Below, in pieces: positions 1 to 9,107 of a stretch of 39,168 nucleotides of DNA (the first letter of the stretch is position 1; each line of letters begins with the position of its first letter). This DNA is from Nitrosomonas sp. (lineage in GTDB: Bacteria > Pseudomonadota > Gammaproteobacteria > Burkholderiales > Nitrosomonadaceae). A program made the position numbers and the translations under genes. The stretch is from contig NZ_JALHQJ010000028.1 in assembly GCF_022842015.1 (NCBI RefSeq), positions 1 through 39,168 on the forward strand. The letters run 5' to 3'. A model generated the notes under the pieces. It was not told where the DNA came from. It was given only the letters and a program-made list of their open reading frames with translations, and made no database searches.

Positions 1-1068
1 ATTGATGAGGAATTACCATCCGGTCGCAGTGAATTTCAGCGCGATCGGGATCGCATCATCCATTCTGCAGCCTTTCGTCGGCTGGAATATAAAACCCAGG
101 TATTTGTTAACCATGAAGGGGATTTGTTTCGCACGCGCCTGACACATAGTCTGGAGGTTGCGCAAATTGGGCGTTCCATAGCAAGAAATTTAGGTTTGAA
201 CGAAGACCTGGTGGAAGCGATTACACTGGCGCACGATCTTGGGCATACGCCTTTTGGTCACGCGGGCCAGGATGCATTGAATGAGTGTATGCGCGATTAC
301 GGTGGTTTTGAGCATAACCTGCAATCCCTGCGGGTTGTTGATGTGCTTGAAGAGCGTTATGCGGCTTTTGATGGGCTTAACCTTTGCTACGAAACCCGGG
401 AGGGTATACTCAAGCATGTCTCCAAAAAAAATGCGCAGAAACTGGGCACTGTTGGCGAGCGTTTTTTGCAGCGAAGAAGGCCTTCATTGGAAGCACAGTT
501 GGCTAATTTTGCCGATGAAATTGCTTACAACAATCATGATGTGGATGATGGGCTACGTTCGGGGCTGATCACATTGGGGCAATTGGAAGGCGTGGCAATT
601 TTTTCGCAGCATCTAGAGCTAGTCAAAGAGAAACATCCAGCACTACCTGAACGCCGTATGGTCTATGAAACTGTGCGCGGCATGATCAATACGTTGGTGA
701 CTGATCTCATTCAGCAAAGCACGCGTAATATTAAAGAAGCAAAAGTTGATAGCTTGGCTGCCGTGCATATAGCGCCGCCACTCATCGGTTTTAGCCAGCA
801 AATAAAAAAACAGCAGCAGGAATTGAAGAAATTCTTGCTCGATAACCTTTACCGGCATTTTCGCGTGGTGCGTATGAGTGCCAAAGCTCACCATACCCTC
901 GAAAGGCTTTTTACAGCTTTTAGCTCGGAAATAAAATTACTACCTACGCAATATCAGAGAAAATTCGATCAAGAGGGATATCAGGCCATTGCTGATTATA
1001 TTGCCGGGATGACTGACCGGTATGCAATCAAAGAATATCAGCGTTTATTCGCTATTGTCGAAAACTAG
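1..1068 (+). CDS. dgt: dGTP triphosphohydrolase (dgt), 5' end outside window
   Basis: This is the C-terminal part of a deoxyguanosinetriphosphate triphosphohydrolase-like protein, which hydrolyses dGTP (or dNTPs) to the nucleoside and triphosphate in the cytoplasm. The reading frame is open from base 1 and ends with TAG at 1066-1068, so the true start lies upstream. The encoded product begins [20 protein letters not shown] and contains the HD-domain signatures [10 protein letters not shown] and [13 protein letters not shown], which supply the metal-binding His and Asp residues, and NNHDVDDGL further on. The N-terminal stretch [11 protein letters not shown] is typical of the family. An internal TTG at 124 is a possible but wrong start because homology continues upstream of it. 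Only a few N-terminal residues are probably missing. Confidence 0.93.
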   Translation: MDEELPSGRSEFQRDRDRIIHSAAFRRLEYKTQVFVNHEGDLFRTRLTHSLEVAQIGRSIARNLGLNEDLVEAITLAHDLGHTPFGHAGQDALNECMRDYGGFEHNLQSLRVVDVLEERYAAFDGLNLCYETREGILKHVSKKNAQKLGTVGERFLQRRRPSLEAQLANFADEIAYNNHDVDDGLRSGLITLGQLEGVAIFSQHLELVKEKHPALPERRMVYETVRGMINTLVTDLIQQSTRNIKEAKVDSLAAVHIAPPLIGFSQQIKKQQQELKKFLLDNLYRHFRVVRMSAKAHHTLERLFTAFSSEIKLLPTQYQRKFDQEGYQAIADYIAGMTDRYAIKEYQRLFAIVEN

Positions 1069-1197
1069 GCTAATACCGATTGATTGATACGAAAGTCAGT
1101 TTATATGCAAGTCACCGGGTTCATTAATACTGGTTTGGCGATATACGTAATGGCCGTTCGCTGGTAATATTGTTGATTGGTATAGGTGAATCTTTAT

Positions 1198-1334
1198 CAG
1201 GCTGTTGAAAAACCATCTGCAATGTTGCTACTGCGTTAAAAACAGACTCCAAATGCTTATTGGTTCGGCATGAAATAATTTTTGTGCCCGTTTCGTCTGT
1301 GTCGACTTCCTCGGAAGCGTTTTTCAACAACCTG
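1198..1334. repeat. MITE-like inverted-repeat element, about 137 bp
   Basis: The 314-base gap between dgt and hemE holds a short element bounded by inverted repeats. The left arm (1198-1214) reads CAGGCTGTTGAAAAACC and the right arm (about 1318-1334) reads GTTTTTCAACAACCTG, complementary over about 15 bases with one mismatch. GGCTGTTGAAAAA-type ends resemble termini of several insertion sequence families, so this may be a transposase-less miniature element or an IS remnant. No clear target duplication is visible. A 68-codon minus-strand reading frame crosses it, but I see no reason to call it a gene. The rest of the gap (1069-1197) shows nothing recognisable. Confidence 0.45.
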
Positions 1335-1382
1335 TTAATGGAAATTGCCTGTTTAAAATAACAATAAGAGTTAGGCTTATTA

Positions 1383-2456
1383 ATGACAACACTAAAAAAT
1401 GATACGTTATTACGCGCATTGCTGAAGCAACCTGTTGAATATACGCCGGTTTGGTTAATGCGTCAGGCAGGCAGATATCTTGCAGAATATAATGCAACGC
1501 GCGCGCGCGCGGGGGATTTCCTTGCTTTATGCAAAAATCCCGGATTCGCAACGGAAGTAACCATGCAACCGCTTGCGCGTTTTCCGCTGGATGCGGCCAT
1601 ATTATTTTCAGATATTCTCACCATACCTGACGCCATGGGGTTGGGATTGTATTTTGCTCAGGGTGAAGGCCCGATGTTTGAGCGTCCGCTACGAGAGGAA
1701 AAGGAGATCCGTGCGTTAAAGGTCCCCGATCCAAACAAGGAATTGCGTTATGTGATGGATGCGGTGTCGGAGATCCGCAAAGCGTTGGATAATCGAGTTC
1801 CCTTGATTGGTTTTTCCGGCAGTCCGTTTACGCTGGCTTGCTACATGGTAGAAGGACGTGGTGGAACCGAGTTTCGTGAAATCAAGACGATGTTGTACCA
1901 GCGTCCTGAACTGCTACATCATATTCTGGATGTGAATGCAAAGGCCGTGACCGCTTATCTGAATGCGCAAATCGAATCGGGTGCGCAGATAGTCATGATT
2001 TTTGATACTTGGGGCGGGGCGCTTTCGCATGCGGCCTATCAGGAATTTTCCTTGCGCTATATGCAGCAGATTATCGCCGGATTAAAACGAGAGCATGATG
2101 GCATGCCCATTCCGAGGATTGTTTTCACCAAAGGTGGCGGTTTGTGGCTGGAAGCCATTGCTGATATTGGTTGTGATGCCGTTGGCTTGGATTGGACGAT
2201 CGACATCGGAGAAGCGCGTCGGCGGATTGGAGATAAAGTTGCTTTGCAGGGAAATCTTGATCCTTCGGTGTTGTTTGCATCACCAGAGGTCATTACTGCG
2301 GAAGTTGAAAAGATACTGCTTAGCTATGGTTCTGGAAGTGGCCATGTGTTTAATTTGGGACATGGTATTTCTCAATTTACCCCACCAGAAAATGCAGCAG
2401 CCTTGGTAGAAGCGGTACATACATTGAGTCGTAAATTTCACTTGGAGAGCGCTTAA
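1383..2456 (+). CDS. hemE: uroporphyrinogen decarboxylase
   Basis: HemE converts uroporphyrinogen III to coproporphyrinogen III by removing four acetate carboxyl groups, a cytoplasmic step of haem synthesis. The 357-residue length is normal for the family. Near the N-terminus the substrate-binding signature [13 protein letters not shown] is intact; the second signature region [16 protein letters not shown] and the late HVFNLGHGI motif are also present. The ATG at 1383 gives the family's usual N-terminus. Haem supply matters in an ammonia oxidiser because hydroxylamine oxidoreductase and its cytochromes are haem-rich; that link is background knowledge and not seen in the sequence. A response regulator starts 29 bases downstream on the same strand. 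Confidence 0.97.
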   Translation: MTTLKNDTLLRALLKQPVEYTPVWLMRQAGRYLAEYNATRARAGDFLALCKNPGFATEVTMQPLARFPLDAAILFSDILTIPDAMGLGLYFAQGEGPMFERPLREEKEIRALKVPDPNKELRYVMDAVSEIRKALDNRVPLIGFSGSPFTLACYMVEGRGGTEFREIKTMLYQRPELLHHILDVNAKAVTAYLNAQIESGAQIVMIFDTWGGALSHAAYQEFSLRYMQQIIAGLKREHDGMPIPRIVFTKGGGLWLEAIADIGCDAVGLDWTIDIGEARRRIGDKVALQGNLDPSVLFASPEVITAEVEKILLSYGSGSGHVFNLGHGISQFTPPENAAALVEAVHTLSRKFHLESA

Positions 2457-2485
2457 GTTGATCTGAGTCGTTTCTGGAAAAGATT

Positions 2486-3175
2486 ATGCATATTTTGATT
2501 ATTGAGGATGATTTAGCGATTGCGGCTAATCTTTATGATTTTCTGGAATCAAGAGGACACACTGCCGATGCCGCCGCGAATGGGGTTGCGGGGCTGCATT
2601 TAGCGGTGACGCAGCGATTTGATGCAATTTTGCTTGATTTGGGGTTGCCGAGTATGAATGGCATGACATTGTGCCGGAAGCTACGTCAGGAATCGCAGGT
2701 TGATACGCCTATTTTGATGCTGACCGCACGTGATACGCTAGAAGATAAACTGGCAGGTTTTGAACAGGGAGCAGATGACTATCTGATTAAACCATTTGCA
2801 TTAAAAGAAGTGGAGGCGCGTTTATTAGCGTTGCATAAAAGGCATCTCGGCAAAGTTGCGAATCGCACATTAGAATTCGAGAAGCTTATTTTTGACCCTA
2901 AAACATTGTCTATTCGCTTTGAGGATACAAATGTGAAGCTTCCGCCTAAGTGTATACGCTTGCTGGCGTTAATGATGAGCGAGCCAGGCAAGGTGTTCAG
3001 TCGCGAGGAGCTTGAATTAGAAGCTTGGAACGATGTCCAGGAAACCAGTGATACATTGCGCAGTCACATGCATATTTTACGGCGTGCTTTAACCAAGGCG
3101 GGTGGTTATGATCCAATCGAAACGGTTCATGGTCTTGGTTATTGCTTGACATCTCGTGCTCAGATTTCCAAGTGA
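2486..3175 (+). CDS. OmpR/PhoB-family response regulator
   Basis: This is a two-component response regulator of 229 residues with an N-terminal receiver domain (about 1-115) and a C-terminal winged-helix DNA-binding domain (about 130-225). The receiver has the acidic pair D8/D9, the phospho-acceptor D51 in LLDLGLPSMNG, T80 and K102 in IKPF. The effector domain shows SREELELEAW, the RSHMHILRRAL recognition region and the ETVHGLGYCL wing typical of OmpR-type regulators. It lies 29 bases after hemE and overlaps the kinase gene behind it by 20 bases, so the two regulatory genes are translationally coupled. The target is unknown; tandem CTTCAC repeats downstream of the kinase (4457-4480) are the obvious candidate sites. 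Confidence 0.93.
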   Translation: MHILIIEDDLAIAANLYDFLESRGHTADAAANGVAGLHLAVTQRFDAILLDLGLPSMNGMTLCRKLRQESQVDTPILMLTARDTLEDKLAGFEQGADDYLIKPFALKEVEARLLALHKRHLGKVANRTLEFEKLIFDPKTLSIRFEDTNVKLPPKCIRLLALMMSEPGKVFSREELELEAWNDVQETSDTLRSHMHILRRALTKAGGYDPIETVHGLGYCLTSRAQISK

Positions 3176-4430
3176 ACATAGCCTGCGCTATCGTGTTGCG
3201 GTAGCGCTATCAACATTTAGCATTTTTATTGTCGGTACGTTGTGCATTATTCTTTATTTTGTTTCTGATGATATTGAAGAGGCGCATATTGAACAAGTCA
3301 TTGAGATGGAAATGGACCATCTTGTTCAACGCTACCAAATCCACTCAGATTTCATTTCTCAGGTCGGTTCAAATCTTAAAAGCTATGTGATTCACGGCAT
3401 GGATGATGAACTACAGATCCCTACTTATTTGCGTGGATTTAGTTCGGGCTATCATCGCATTTACTATGGTCTTGAAAATTACCATATTCGTGTACGTGTG
3501 ATCGATGAAGTAAAATTTCTTGTTGCTTATCGAATTGCGCTGCATCAGCAGCGTTTGAGCAAACTTAGGCTGATTATCTTGATTTCATGGTTTATTGTTG
3601 TTGCCATTGCTTTTCTGGTTGGTTACTTGTTAGCTGGGGTGCTGGTTAAACAGGTCACTGATTTGGCGGAGAAGGTCAGTCAGTTGGCTACAGATAATGC
3701 TCAAACAGGATTGTTGGCGCAACCGGATATGGATGAGGAAGTTGCGCAACTCGCCCATGCATTGGATGATTATCAGAATCGAATTAAACGCATGTTGCAA
3801 CGCGAGCAGGAATTCACGGCCAATGTCAGTCATGAATTAAGAACGCCAATTACTACCATTCTTACCAGCTGTGAATTGTTGGTCGCAACGCCCGAATTAC
3901 CGACAAGAGCGAACTATCGGATAAAAATGATCGAGTCAGCTGCCACGCGCATGGGTGAGCAATTGCAAGCTTTATTGTTTTTGGCGCGTGAACAGGGGCT
4001 AGGAGTTACCGAGCCTGTTGCTGTGGCTGAATGTGTTTTTGATGCTGTTGAGCCGATATGTTCCGAAATGTACCGGAAGAAACTAAAATTTGAAGTGAAC
4101 ATTCATCCCTCGGTGACGCTTGTAGTCAATCGCCAGGCATTACATACCGCATTAATGAATCTGCTTCGAAATGCAGTGCAATACACCGAAAGCGGTTTTA
4201 TTCATGTTGAGTTTAAGGATCATCGATTATCCATTTCAGATTCGGGCATTGGAATAGAGCCCGCGTATTTGCCCTTACTCTATGAACGATTTTTTCGCGG
4301 CTCTGAACAAGGGGAAGGACTGGGCATCGGGCTCGCGATTGTTAAACGAATCTGTAATTACTATAGCTGGGGTATTGAGGTAGATAGTACGCCCGGCAAA
4401 GGCACCACGTTTCACATTATTTTTCCTTAA
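3156..4430 (+). CDS. membrane sensor histidine kinase
   Basis: This is the partner kinase of the preceding regulator, 424 residues with a GTG start at 3156 inside the end of the regulator gene. Two membrane helices (about 14-34 and 138-160) flank a periplasmic sensor region of about 100 residues with no domain I recognise. A HAMP linker follows, then the dimerisation/phospho-acceptor domain with H226 in VSHELRTPI, then the ATPase domain with the N-box NLLRNAVQYTESG, the DSGIGI box and GEGLGIGLAI. All catalytic boxes are intact. The arrangement hemE, regulator, kinase, spacer, sbtA suggests but does not prove a role in bicarbonate uptake control. No ligand can be inferred from the sensor domain. 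Confidence 0.92.
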   Translation: MLRFPSEHSLRYRVAVALSTFSIFIVGTLCIILYFVSDDIEEAHIEQVIEMEMDHLVQRYQIHSDFISQVGSNLKSYVIHGMDDELQIPTYLRGFSSGYHRIYYGLENYHIRVRVIDEVKFLVAYRIALHQQRLSKLRLIILISWFIVVAIAFLVGYLLAGVLVKQVTDLAEKVSQLATDNAQTGLLAQPDMDEEVAQLAHALDDYQNRIKRMLQREQEFTANVSHELRTPITTILTSCELLVATPELPTRANYRIKMIESAATRMGEQLQALLFLAREQGLGVTEPVAVAECVFDAVEPICSEMYRKKLKFEVNIHPSVTLVVNRQALHTALMNLLRNAVQYTESGFIHVEFKDHRLSISDSGIGIEPAYLPLLYERFFRGSEQGEGLGIGLAIVKRICNYYSWGIEVDSTPGKGTTFHIIFP

Positions 4431-4456
4431 TAATTGAAGAGATAGTCTTCGGTTTC

Positions 4457-4483
4457 CTTCACGATTTCTTCACATTTCTTGTG
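4457..4483 (+). promoter_or_regulatory. tandem CTTCAC repeats, candidate response-regulator site
   Basis: The stretch contains CTTCAC at 4457-4462, CTTCAC at 4468-4473 and a degenerate CTTGTG at 4478-4483, an 11- then 10-base period. Direct repeats with this period are how OmpR-family dimers usually bind. A related pair, CTTCAC-N5-CTTGTT, lies upstream of the DUF2798-like gene at 34632-34648. Binding by the neighbouring regulator is inference. Confidence 0.4.
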
Positions 4484-4499
4484 TTAACGTTTATGTGTG

Positions 4500-4640
4500 A
4501 AGAGCAATTCAGTCACGGGTTTTAAGATTTAACAAGAGTGTTTCTTATCGTCGTCTGCACCAACTAGGTGGTTACGTTTCGTAGAATCGCGGTTAATAAA
4601 TTGAAGCTCCCAAGAACCAAACGGCTCCTGGGATTTTTTT
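4500..4640 (+). ncRNA. candidate small RNA between the kinase gene and sbtA
   Basis: The 304-base gap between the kinase and sbtA has no credible reading frame but has the layout of a small RNA unit: tandem CTTCAC repeats at 4457-4483, about 140 bases, and a strong intrinsic terminator ending at 4640. A separate promoter-like sequence for sbtA lies after the terminator. The 5' end is only estimated from the repeat position. It could instead be the 3' untranslated region of the kinase transcript. I recognise no known RNA family in it. Confidence 0.3.
4608..4640 (+). terminator. intrinsic terminator upstream of sbtA
   Basis: TCCCAAGAACC (4608-4618) pairs with GGCTCCTGGGA (4623-4633) with two mismatches around an AAAC loop, and seven T residues follow (4634-4640). 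It ends transcription from the kinase operon or from a small RNA before sbtA. Confidence 0.75.
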
Positions 4641-4648
4641 ATGTGGAA

Positions 4649-4676
4649 TTTGCGGTGCTTTAAAAGATATTATAGT
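4649..4676 (+). promoter_or_regulatory. possible sigma70-type promoter of sbtA
   Basis: TTTGCG (4649-4654) and TATAGT (4671-4676) are separated by 16 bases, just after the terminator and 58 bases before the sbtA start. The -10 match is good and the -35 match is weak. This would give sbtAB its own transcript. Confidence 0.35.
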
Positions 4677-4734
4677 AAAAAGAGTTGTTTTTATAAACAA
4701 AAAATATGTCTAATCAATAAGTAGGGAGTATTGC

Positions 4735-5691
4735 ATGGCAACTATACAACCAGTAGTTTTGTTTTTCGTATTTGGGGTTTTGGCAGGTGTAATCAAGTCT
4801 GACCTGAAAATACCCGAAGCGTTATATAAGAGTTTGAGTCTGTTTTTGTTGATCGCCATTGGTTTTAAAGGCGGTGTGGCGATGTCCAAGTACGAAATCA
4901 TGGAGGTGCTGCCCATCGCAACCGCTATGGTTGTCTTATCGGCACTGATTCCATTGACGGCTTATCCAATATTGAGATTCATTGGTAAATTCACTCAAGC
5001 GGATGCGGGTGCAATCTCCGCGCATTACGGCTCGGTGAGTGCGGTCACGTTCGCCGTGGGGGTGGCTTTTCTGGCTGCGAAGGATGAGTATTCCGAAGGC
5101 TATATGGTGTTGATTATGGCGCTGATGGAAATACCGGCACTGGTGACCGGTACGATCCTGGCGCGTGCCGGTGCGGGCGGTGAGAAAACCCAATGGGGTA
5201 AATTGATGCACGAAATTCTGACCGGCACCAGTCTATTCCTATTAATAGCGGGCGTGATTATCGGTTATTACGCCGGGATGGTGAAACTTGTCGAACCTCT
5301 GGATAAGATGTTCATGGACTTATTCATGGGCGTGTTGGCTTTCTTCTTGTTGGAGATGGGGTTGCTGGCAGCATCAAGATTGAAAGCCGTTGTGGCAAAA
5401 GGTGTATTTATCATTTCATTTGGTATACTGTTCCCAATGATGGCAGGGTTATTTGGGGCTTACCTGGGTTGGCTGTTTGGTTTGTCAGAAGGCGGTACAA
5501 TGCTATTGGCGGTGTTGTATGCCAGTTGTTCTTATATCGCGGCGCCTGCAGCCATGCGCATTGCGGTTCCAGATGCGGATCCAGCAGTTTCAATCGGTGC
5601 TTCGCTGGGCGTGACATTTCCTTTTAATATATTTCTGGGTGTGCCTATTTACTGGGAGATGTCGCATTGGTTCCATACCATACCTGTTTAG
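4735..5691 (+). CDS. sbtA: sodium-dependent bicarbonate transporter SbtA
   Basis: SbtA imports bicarbonate with sodium across the inner membrane. The 318-residue protein is hydrophobic throughout, with about ten membrane segments and no cleavable signal peptide. Family hallmarks seen here include LLIAIGFKGGVAMS near residues 38-51, DAGAISAHYGSVSAVTFAVG in the middle of the protein, LEMGLLAASRL, and ASCSYIAAPAAMRIAVPDAD followed by GASLGVTFPFNIFLGVP near the C-terminus. The ATG at 4735 follows a good ribosome site (GGGAG). The PII-like gene sbtB starts 47 bases downstream, the usual partner arrangement. In an autotrophic ammonia oxidiser it would feed carbon fixation; no carboxysome or RuBisCO gene is in this window. 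Confidence 0.95.
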   Translation: MATIQPVVLFFVFGVLAGVIKSDLKIPEALYKSLSLFLLIAIGFKGGVAMSKYEIMEVLPIATAMVVLSALIPLTAYPILRFIGKFTQADAGAISAHYGSVSAVTFAVGVAFLAAKDEYSEGYMVLIMALMEIPALVTGTILARAGAGGEKTQWGKLMHEILTGTSLFLLIAGVIIGYYAGMVKLVEPLDKMFMDLFMGVLAFFLLEMGLLAASRLKAVVAKGVFIISFGILFPMMAGLFGAYLGWLFGLSEGGTMLLAVLYASCSYIAAPAAMRIAVPDADPAVSIGASLGVTFPFNIFLGVPIYWEMSHWFHTIPV

Positions 5692-5738
5692 AAGCTATTA
5701 ATTTTTGAATGATGATTGACCTTTCGGGAAGATAAATT

Positions 5739-6056
5739 ATGAATAATACAATCGCAATGAAACGTTTCGAGATAGTCGTCGGTATTGAAAAGCTCGAGGA
5801 ATTGGTGGAAATATTAGACGGGTCCGGAGTACGTGGCTACAGTCTTATTAAAAATGTCGGTGGGCTCGGATCGCGTGGTGTGCGAGACCCTGATGATGTT
5901 TTGTACGAACAAGAGAATGTGATGGTTGTTCTCGCCTGCAAAGACGATCAAGCACAAAAGGTGGTTTCCGGATTGAAGCCGGTGTTAAAAGGTTTCGGTG
6001 GAATGTGCTTGATTTCTGATTGTTTCTGGCTAGAAGGGCCGCCTATTTCTTACTGA
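5739..6056 (+). CDS. sbtB: PII-like regulator of SbtA
   Basis: SbtB is a small trimeric PII-like protein that binds adenine nucleotides and controls the transporter SbtA at the membrane. The 105-residue product has the ferredoxin-like PII pattern: KRFEIVVGIEKLEELVEILD at the start, the flexible T-loop region KNVGGLGSRGVRDPDDVLYE at about 39-58, and NVMVVLACKDDQAQKVVSGL. The C-terminus (GGMCLISDCFWLEGPPISY) has two cysteines but not the CGPxGC redox loop found in some cyanobacterial SbtB proteins. ATG at 5739 gives MNNTIAMKRFEI; the ATG at 5757 is an alternative. A strong hairpin follows at 6088-6131. Confidence 0.9.
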   Translation: MNNTIAMKRFEIVVGIEKLEELVEILDGSGVRGYSLIKNVGGLGSRGVRDPDDVLYEQENVMVVLACKDDQAQKVVSGLKPVLKGFGGMCLISDCFWLEGPPISY

Positions 6057-6087
6057 TTCGCAGTTTTTCGATAGATTCATTATAAGG

Positions 6088-6131
6088 ATGCTGTAATATG
6101 CACAAGTTGTTTTTTGTGCGTATTACAGCAT
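6088..6131 (+). terminator. strong hairpin after sbtB
   Basis: ATGCTGTAATATGCACAA (6088-6105) pairs with TTGTGCGTATTACAGCAT (6114-6131) over 18 bases with one G-T pair and an 8-base loop. Only a short TTT tail follows, so it is either a terminator of sbtAB or a 3' stabilising hairpin. Confidence 0.6.
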
Positions 6132-6215
6132 TTTACATCTACCGTAAAAGAAGGCTGATGCGGTTGATGTAATAATTATCGTCATCAAATATAGCTCGAC
6201 CGATCATCACTGTTC

Positions 6216-7010
6216 ATGCAAAAAAATACTCCTGTGTTGCTGCGCTTTATTCGCCTGACGCGCTTACTATTCCATGTTGCCTCAGGTTTATTGCAATCAC
6301 TAGTGTATTCCTATTTTCCTTTGTCCATTCAACACAAAATGATGCAACACTGGGCAAGTGGTTTATTGTCTATACTTGGAATCAGGCTGCAATGCCATGG
6401 AAGATTACCTACGGTGGAAATTCCATGTGTACTAATGGCGGCCAATCATGTTTCTTGGTTGGATGTTTGTATATTGATGGCGGCTTGTCCAACTCGCTTT
6501 GTGGCCAAGGCGGAAATCAACCGGTGGCCGATCTTAGGTCGAATGAGTAGAAATGTCGGTACGCTGTTTATCGAGCGTGCAAAACGCGCTGACACCATGC
6601 GCATCAATCAACAAATCAGTGAAGTAATGGAGAGGGGAGAGCGAGTTACCGTATTTCCTGAGGGCACGACATCGGACGGTACACAACTCAATCATTTTCA
6701 TGCCTCGTTACTCCAATCTGCGGTGATAACCGATGCATTGCTGTATCCTGTCGCCATTCGATATCGTAATAATACAGGCGAAATTTGCCAAGAAGCAGCA
6801 TACCTAGAGCCATCGCTGGTTCTGTCTTTGCAGCAAATACTAAGTCAGATAAGGATTGATGCAGAGCTGATTTTTAATTCGCCGATTTCGTGCGGCACGA
6901 AGAATCGCCGCGAATTGGCACGCTCATCAGAACAAGCAATTGCCGATGCCTTGTCGTTGCCTATTGTACACAAGGAAGCTGGAAAATTTTCCGGTCTTCG
7001 AGGCGGATAG
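6216..7010 (+). CDS. plsC: 1-acyl-sn-glycerol-3-phosphate acyltransferase (PlsC family)
   Basis: This protein belongs to the PlsC acyltransferase family that acylates lysophosphatidic acid to phosphatidic acid at the inner membrane. The 264-residue sequence contains the catalytic NHxxxxD block as NHVSWLD (near residue 79), RFVAKAEINRWP, the GTLFIERAKR block and the FPEGTTSDG block. A hydrophobic N-terminal segment (about 20-45) may anchor it. The 3' end runs 50 bases into the 3' end of apaH on the opposite strand, an unusual but possible convergent overlap. Exact acyl substrate cannot be told; lyso-ornithine lipid acyltransferases look similar. No strong ribosome site is visible before the ATG at 6216. 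Confidence 0.88.
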   Translation: MQKNTPVLLRFIRLTRLLFHVASGLLQSLVYSYFPLSIQHKMMQHWASGLLSILGIRLQCHGRLPTVEIPCVLMAANHVSWLDVCILMAACPTRFVAKAEINRWPILGRMSRNVGTLFIERAKRADTMRINQQISEVMERGERVTVFPEGTTSDGTQLNHFHASLLQSAVITDALLYPVAIRYRNNTGEICQEAAYLEPSLVLSLQQILSQIRIDAELIFNSPISCGTKNRRELARSSEQAIADALSLPIVHKEAGKFSGLRGG

Positions 7011-7764
7011 CAGTTAGTTGTCCGCCCCAAACGCAACCTGTATCCAATGCAATCAAATTGTCCGTCATGTGCAATCCTAGTGCTGACCAGTGACCACAAA
7101 TAATAGTGCTATCCTGACTGGCCCGATGGGGTACGTTAAACCATGGAAAATAGCCGGATGGAATGGATTGTAAATTTCCTTTATAGGTAAAATTCATTTT
7201 ACCTTCTAATGTGCATACGCGCATTCGTGTCATGGCGTTAATAATAACGCGCAAGCGCATATAATTCGTCCATTCTTCATGCCAGTAATCGGGTTCGTTG
7301 CCGTACATCGAGGAAAACAGTTCCTGTGAATTATTCTGTTGCAAGGCACTTTCTGCTTCACGAGCTAACTGCTGTGCTTGTGCAATTGACCAGGACGGCA
7401 ACAGGCCTGCATGTACCATGGCATATTGAGCTTCGGAATGAAATAATTTTTGGTGCCGCAACCAGTGCAGCAATTCTTCTCGATCAGGTGCGTCAAGAAT
7501 CGGCTGGATGGTGTCATTGCGATGTTTTTTCACTTTTCCTGCGGCAACCGTTAACAGGTGTAAATCGTGATTGCCCAATACCATCAGTATGGTGTCACCG
7601 GCTTGTTTAATATAACGCAATAATGGCAATGAATCAGGGCCGCGATTAACGATGTCTCCGACTAACCACAGTTTGTCTTGCGCGGGATCAAAACGGATCA
7701 GATCGATCAGCCGTTGGAAGTCGGAAAAACAGCCTTGTAAGTCGCCAATTGCATAGGTTGCCAT
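6961..7764 (-). CDS. apaH: bis(5'-nucleosyl)-tetraphosphatase, symmetrical
   Basis: ApaH splits diadenosine tetraphosphate into two ADP molecules and can remove Np4A-type caps from RNA. The 267-residue product has the metallophosphoesterase motifs in order: YAIGDLQGC near residue 4, LVGDIVNRGPDSL near 34, and LGNHDLHLL near 64, with CGHWSALGL late in the protein. It starts 7 bases after the dapB stop, so it is the third gene of a bamE-dapB-apaH operon on the minus strand. Its last 50 bases overlap the end of plsC, which is transcribed towards it. Confidence 0.96.
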   Translation of the reverse strand: MATYAIGDLQGCFSDFQRLIDLIRFDPAQDKLWLVGDIVNRGPDSLPLLRYIKQAGDTILMVLGNHDLHLLTVAAGKVKKHRNDTIQPILDAPDREELLHWLRHQKLFHSEAQYAMVHAGLLPSWSIAQAQQLAREAESALQQNNSQELFSSMYGNEPDYWHEEWTNYMRLRVIINAMTRMRVCTLEGKMNFTYKGNLQSIPSGYFPWFNVPHRASQDSTIICGHWSALGLHMTDNLIALDTGCVWGGQLTAIRLEDRKIFQLPCVQ

Positions 7765-7771
7765 GTGAGTA

Positions 7772-8602
<831 letters not shown>

Positions 8603-8633
8603 TTAATAATCAATAGCTAATTTTATCGAGTTA

Positions 8634-9032
8634 TTACTTTACCTCGTCATCCGACTTGGTATCATTATGAGCAGAGTTACTCTCGACTGGTTTGGTTTTT
8701 GTGGTTTCTTGCGAAAATTGCATATAATTTTCGATATTGACTAAAGTATCGTTTTCAAAAAAAAGGGTTAACCGTTTATGCTCGGACAAGTCACCTTTCT
8801 CCCGCATTAAATACACATAATCCCATCGATTGTCGCGGAAGGCATCAACGATCAGTGGAGAGCCCATGACAAAGAGTACTTGGGATTTGGTCATGCCTAG
8901 GGTTAGTGTTTCCAGCATTTCATCTGAAACAAGATTGCCTTGCTGAACATCAATTTTGTATAGAATATGAGGAAGGAGTGAGCATCCAGTAAATAAAAGA
9001 AAAATAAGCAATGCAGAAAATTTTACAGCCAT
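8634..9032 (-). CDS. bamE: outer membrane assembly lipoprotein BamE (SmpA/OmlA)
   Basis: BamE is a small lipoprotein of the BAM complex that inserts beta-barrel proteins into the outer membrane. The 132-residue product has a lipoprotein signal peptide with lipobox LFTGC (Cys16), then the compact domain with QGNLVSDEMLETLTLGMTKS, the family motif VLFVMGSPLI, and RWDYVYLM. The tail after about residue 110 is hydrophilic and not conserved in type. It is divergent from fur, with 75 bases between the two starts, the usual beta-proteobacterial arrangement, and heads the bamE-dapB-apaH operon. Confidence 0.94.
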   Translation of the reverse strand: MAVKFSALLIFLLFTGCSLLPHILYKIDVQQGNLVSDEMLETLTLGMTKSQVLFVMGSPLIVDAFRDNRWDYVYLMREKGDLSEHKRLTLFFENDTLVNIENYMQFSQETTKTKPVESNSAHNDTKSDDEVK

Positions 9033-9107
9033 TTTATGAATAGTATGTTTTCAAAGTGAACACAGCACTATATGATACAGTAAATAATTTTCCGGATAGA
9101 AATAACC

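Noticed and set aside
1124-1330. 68-codon minus-strand frame between dgt and hemE.
   Set aside because: It lies mostly within the inverted-repeat element and has no known domain; probably part of a repeat.
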